Shown: positions 5,904 through 7,048 of the stretch, in pieces
Numbering within the stretch: position 1 is the first letter of the stretch
How the letters are laid out: the number at the start of each line of letters is the position of its first letter
Origin: Acetobacteraceae bacterium
GTDB taxonomy: Bacteria; Pseudomonadota; Alphaproteobacteria; Acetobacterales; Acetobacteraceae
Reading direction: 5' to 3'
Length of the DNA: 7,048 bases
Assembly (NCBI GenBank): GCA_020853405.1
Contig: JADYYZ010000088.1
Coordinates: 1-7,048, forward strand
The notes under the pieces: generated by a model
What the model was told of the DNA's origin: nothing
What the model saw: only the letters and a program-made list of their open reading frames with translations
The model's database searches: none
Translations under genes and position numbers: made by a program

Positions 5904-7048
5904 CAGGAAATCTCCTCGAGGCGGTCGGGCGCGGATTCGCGGTAGCGGCGCCCCGTGCGCGGACAGCCAAGCGTGCCGTCGGGGCCGGGCGCCAGGCGCT
6001 CGCCGGCATGGCCGACCCAGCCGATCCGCCGCGCCGGGTTGCCCGCCACCAGGGCGAAGGCGGGCACGTCGTGCGTCACCACGGCGCCGGCGCCCACCAG
6101 GCACCAGGCGCCGAGCGTGGTGCCGCACAGGATGGTGGCGTTGGCGCCGATGGTGGCGCCGCGGCAGACCAGGGTGGGCAGGAACTCGTGCTTGCGCTCG
6201 ATCTCGGCGCGCGGGGTCATGACGTTGGTGAACACCGAGGACGGGCCGCAGAAGACGCCGTCTTCCAGCGTCACGCCCTTGTACAGGCTGACATTGTTCT
6301 GGATCTTGCAGCGGTCGCCGACCGTGACGTCGGGGCCGACCGTCACGTTCTGGCCGAGCACGCAGTCCCGCCCGATGCGGCTCCGGCCGAGCACGCGCGA
6401 GAAATTCCAGATCTTCGTGCCCGCCCCCACCGTCGCGCCCGCATCGACCGTGGCGGTCTGGTGTATGAAGAAATCCGGGGCGGCGGCGCGGGGCGCCTCG
6501 CCGTGCCCGGCGGCGAGGCCCGCCGAGGCGGCCGCCAGCACCCGCAGCACGCGCAGGCCCTCGCGGCCATCGGTGCGCGGGGTGGCGCCGGTCGCGGCGC
6601 ACTCCAGGAAGTGCAGGAGCTCGGCGCGAAGCGGTTCGCAGGGATCGAGCGCCACCGGCTCGCCCTCCGCCCGCCGCGGCACGGGGGCGTTGTTCTGCCA
6701 GACCAGCTGGTGCGGATAGAGCAGCAGTTTGCGCGGCCAATCCTCGCTGTCGTCGAACACCGCCATCGCGTGCTCGCCGATCACGCTGAGCCGCTGTTCC
6801 TTCACCGGATGGAACCAGCTGACATGGATGTGCGCGCGCTCGCCGCCGGGGAAGGAAAGGTGGGTGGTGGTGATGTCGGCGATCGTCTCGTGCAGCAGCC
6901 AGGCGCCTTCCGCGGTGACCCGTGACGGCTCCTGGCCGATCAGCGACAGGATCATCGAGATGTCATGCGGCGCGAACGACCACAGGATGTCCTCCTCGCG
7001 CCGGATCTTGCCGAGATTGAGGCGCGAGGAGGCGATGTAGCGAAGCCG
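5903..7048 (-). CDS. Fusion protein: WbpB/WlbA-like Gfo/Idh oxidoreductase C-terminal part joined to a WbpD/WlbB-like N-acetyltransferase (5' end cut by the window)
   Basis: The frame is open to the window edge, giving 381 visible residues. Residues 1 to about 180 match the C-terminal domain of the UDP-GlcNAc-uronate 3-dehydrogenase family: YIASSRLNLGKIRREEDILW (4-23), then FAPHDISMIL with the conserved His-Asp (28-29), HVSWFHPVKEQRL, and a final helical segment LLHFLECAATG. The NAD-binding Rossmann half lies beyond 7048. After a short Ala/Pro linker (about 182-191), from base ~6475 on, a complete left-handed beta-helix acetyltransferase follows: DFFIHQTATVDAGA, hexapeptide turns, DRCKIQNNVSLYKGVTLEDG, FCGPSSVFTNVMTPR, and the PARRIGW end found in WbpD, with a CPRTGRRY tail. 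One chain would thus oxidise C-3 before, and acetylate the 3-amino group after, the neighbouring aminotransferase acts. No stop or frameshift separates the two parts. The Met at 6955 is internal, not a start. Confidence 0.88.
   Translation of the reverse strand, partial: RLRYIASSRLNLGKIRREEDILWSFAPHDISMILSLIGQEPSRVTAEGAWLLHETIADITTTHLSFPGGERAHIHVSWFHPVKEQRLSVIGEHAMAVFDDSEDWPRKLLLYPHQLVWQNNAPVPRRAEGEPVALDPCEPLRAELLHFLECAATGATPRTDGREGLRVLRVLAAASAGLAAGHGEAPRAAAPDFFIHQTATVDAGATVGAGTKIWNFSRVLGRSRIGRDCVLGQNVTVGPDVTVGDRCKIQNNVSLYKGVTLEDGVFCGPSSVFTNVMTPRAEIERKHEFLPTLVCRGATIGANATILCGTTLGAWCLVGAGAVVTHDVPAFALVAGNPARRIGWVGHAGERLAPGPDGTLGCPRTGRRYRESAPDRLEEIS
5912..5917 (-). promoter_or_regulatory. Shine-Dalgarno site of the aminotransferase gene
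   Basis: GAGGAG on the minus strand (CTCCTC on plus) lies 8 bases before the ATG at 5903, inside the last codons of the upstream gene (the Glu-Glu pair near its C-terminus). It fixes the aminotransferase start and supports coupled translation through the TGATG junction. Confidence 0.75.

Noticed and set aside
4579..6009. Upstream extension of the epimerase frame through the aminotransferase gene
   Set aside because: It is a shadow of the aminotransferase in another frame. The epimerase family N-terminus begins exactly at the ATG at 4578.
5904..6740. Upstream extension of the aminotransferase frame
   Set aside because: It overlaps the acetyltransferase coding region in another frame and is Arg/Gly-rich. 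The ribosome site and family N-terminus place the start at 5903.

Overview
The window comes from a very GC-rich bacterial chromosome, most likely an alphaproteobacterium. Rhodospirillales or Acetobacteraceae is a guess from composition and from the style of the transporter proteins; no rRNA or other marker gene is present to settle it. It holds the facing ends of two unrelated operons that converge and overlap at about 3478-3518. I see no tRNA, rRNA, CRISPR array, insertion sequence or phage gene.

Plus strand, 1-3518: a branched-chain amino-acid-type (HAAT/Liv) ABC importer. In order it has the 3' end of a LivF-type ATPase, a Tat-exported periplasmic substrate-binding protein, and the LivH and LivM permeases, which overlap by one base (TGATG). 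The substrate-binding gene lies between the ATPase and permease genes and is bracketed by inverted repeats at 230-253 and 1572-1611. These are candidates for setting its message level apart from the rest of the operon. The transported substrate cannot be read from the sequence.

Minus strand, 7048-3478: part of a nucleotide-sugar locus for surface polysaccharide. In transcription order it has (i) a protein, cut by the window edge, that joins the C-terminal part of a WbpB/WlbA-like Gfo/Idh oxidoreductase to a complete WbpD/WlbB-like left-handed beta-helix N-acetyltransferase; (ii) a WbpE/WlbC-like DegT/DnrJ/EryC1 PLP aminotransferase, coupled by a TGATG overlap; (iii) after 170 bases containing a perfect 20-bp inverted repeat, a non-hydrolysing UDP-GlcNAc 2-epimerase-family protein resembling WbpI. 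Together these match four of the five steps from UDP-GlcNAc to UDP-2,3-diacetamido-2,3-dideoxy-D-mannuronic acid, the route known from Pseudomonas aeruginosa O-antigen and Bordetella LPS. The missing step, the WbpA-type 6-dehydrogenase, is not in the window and may lie beyond base 7048.

The points most worth a second look are the oxidoreductase-acetyltransferase fusion, the long hairpin that contains the aminotransferase stop codon, the tail-to-tail overlap of livM with the epimerase gene, and the strong hairpin between the binding-protein gene and livH. I do not see a clearly new biological system; both gene sets belong to known families.
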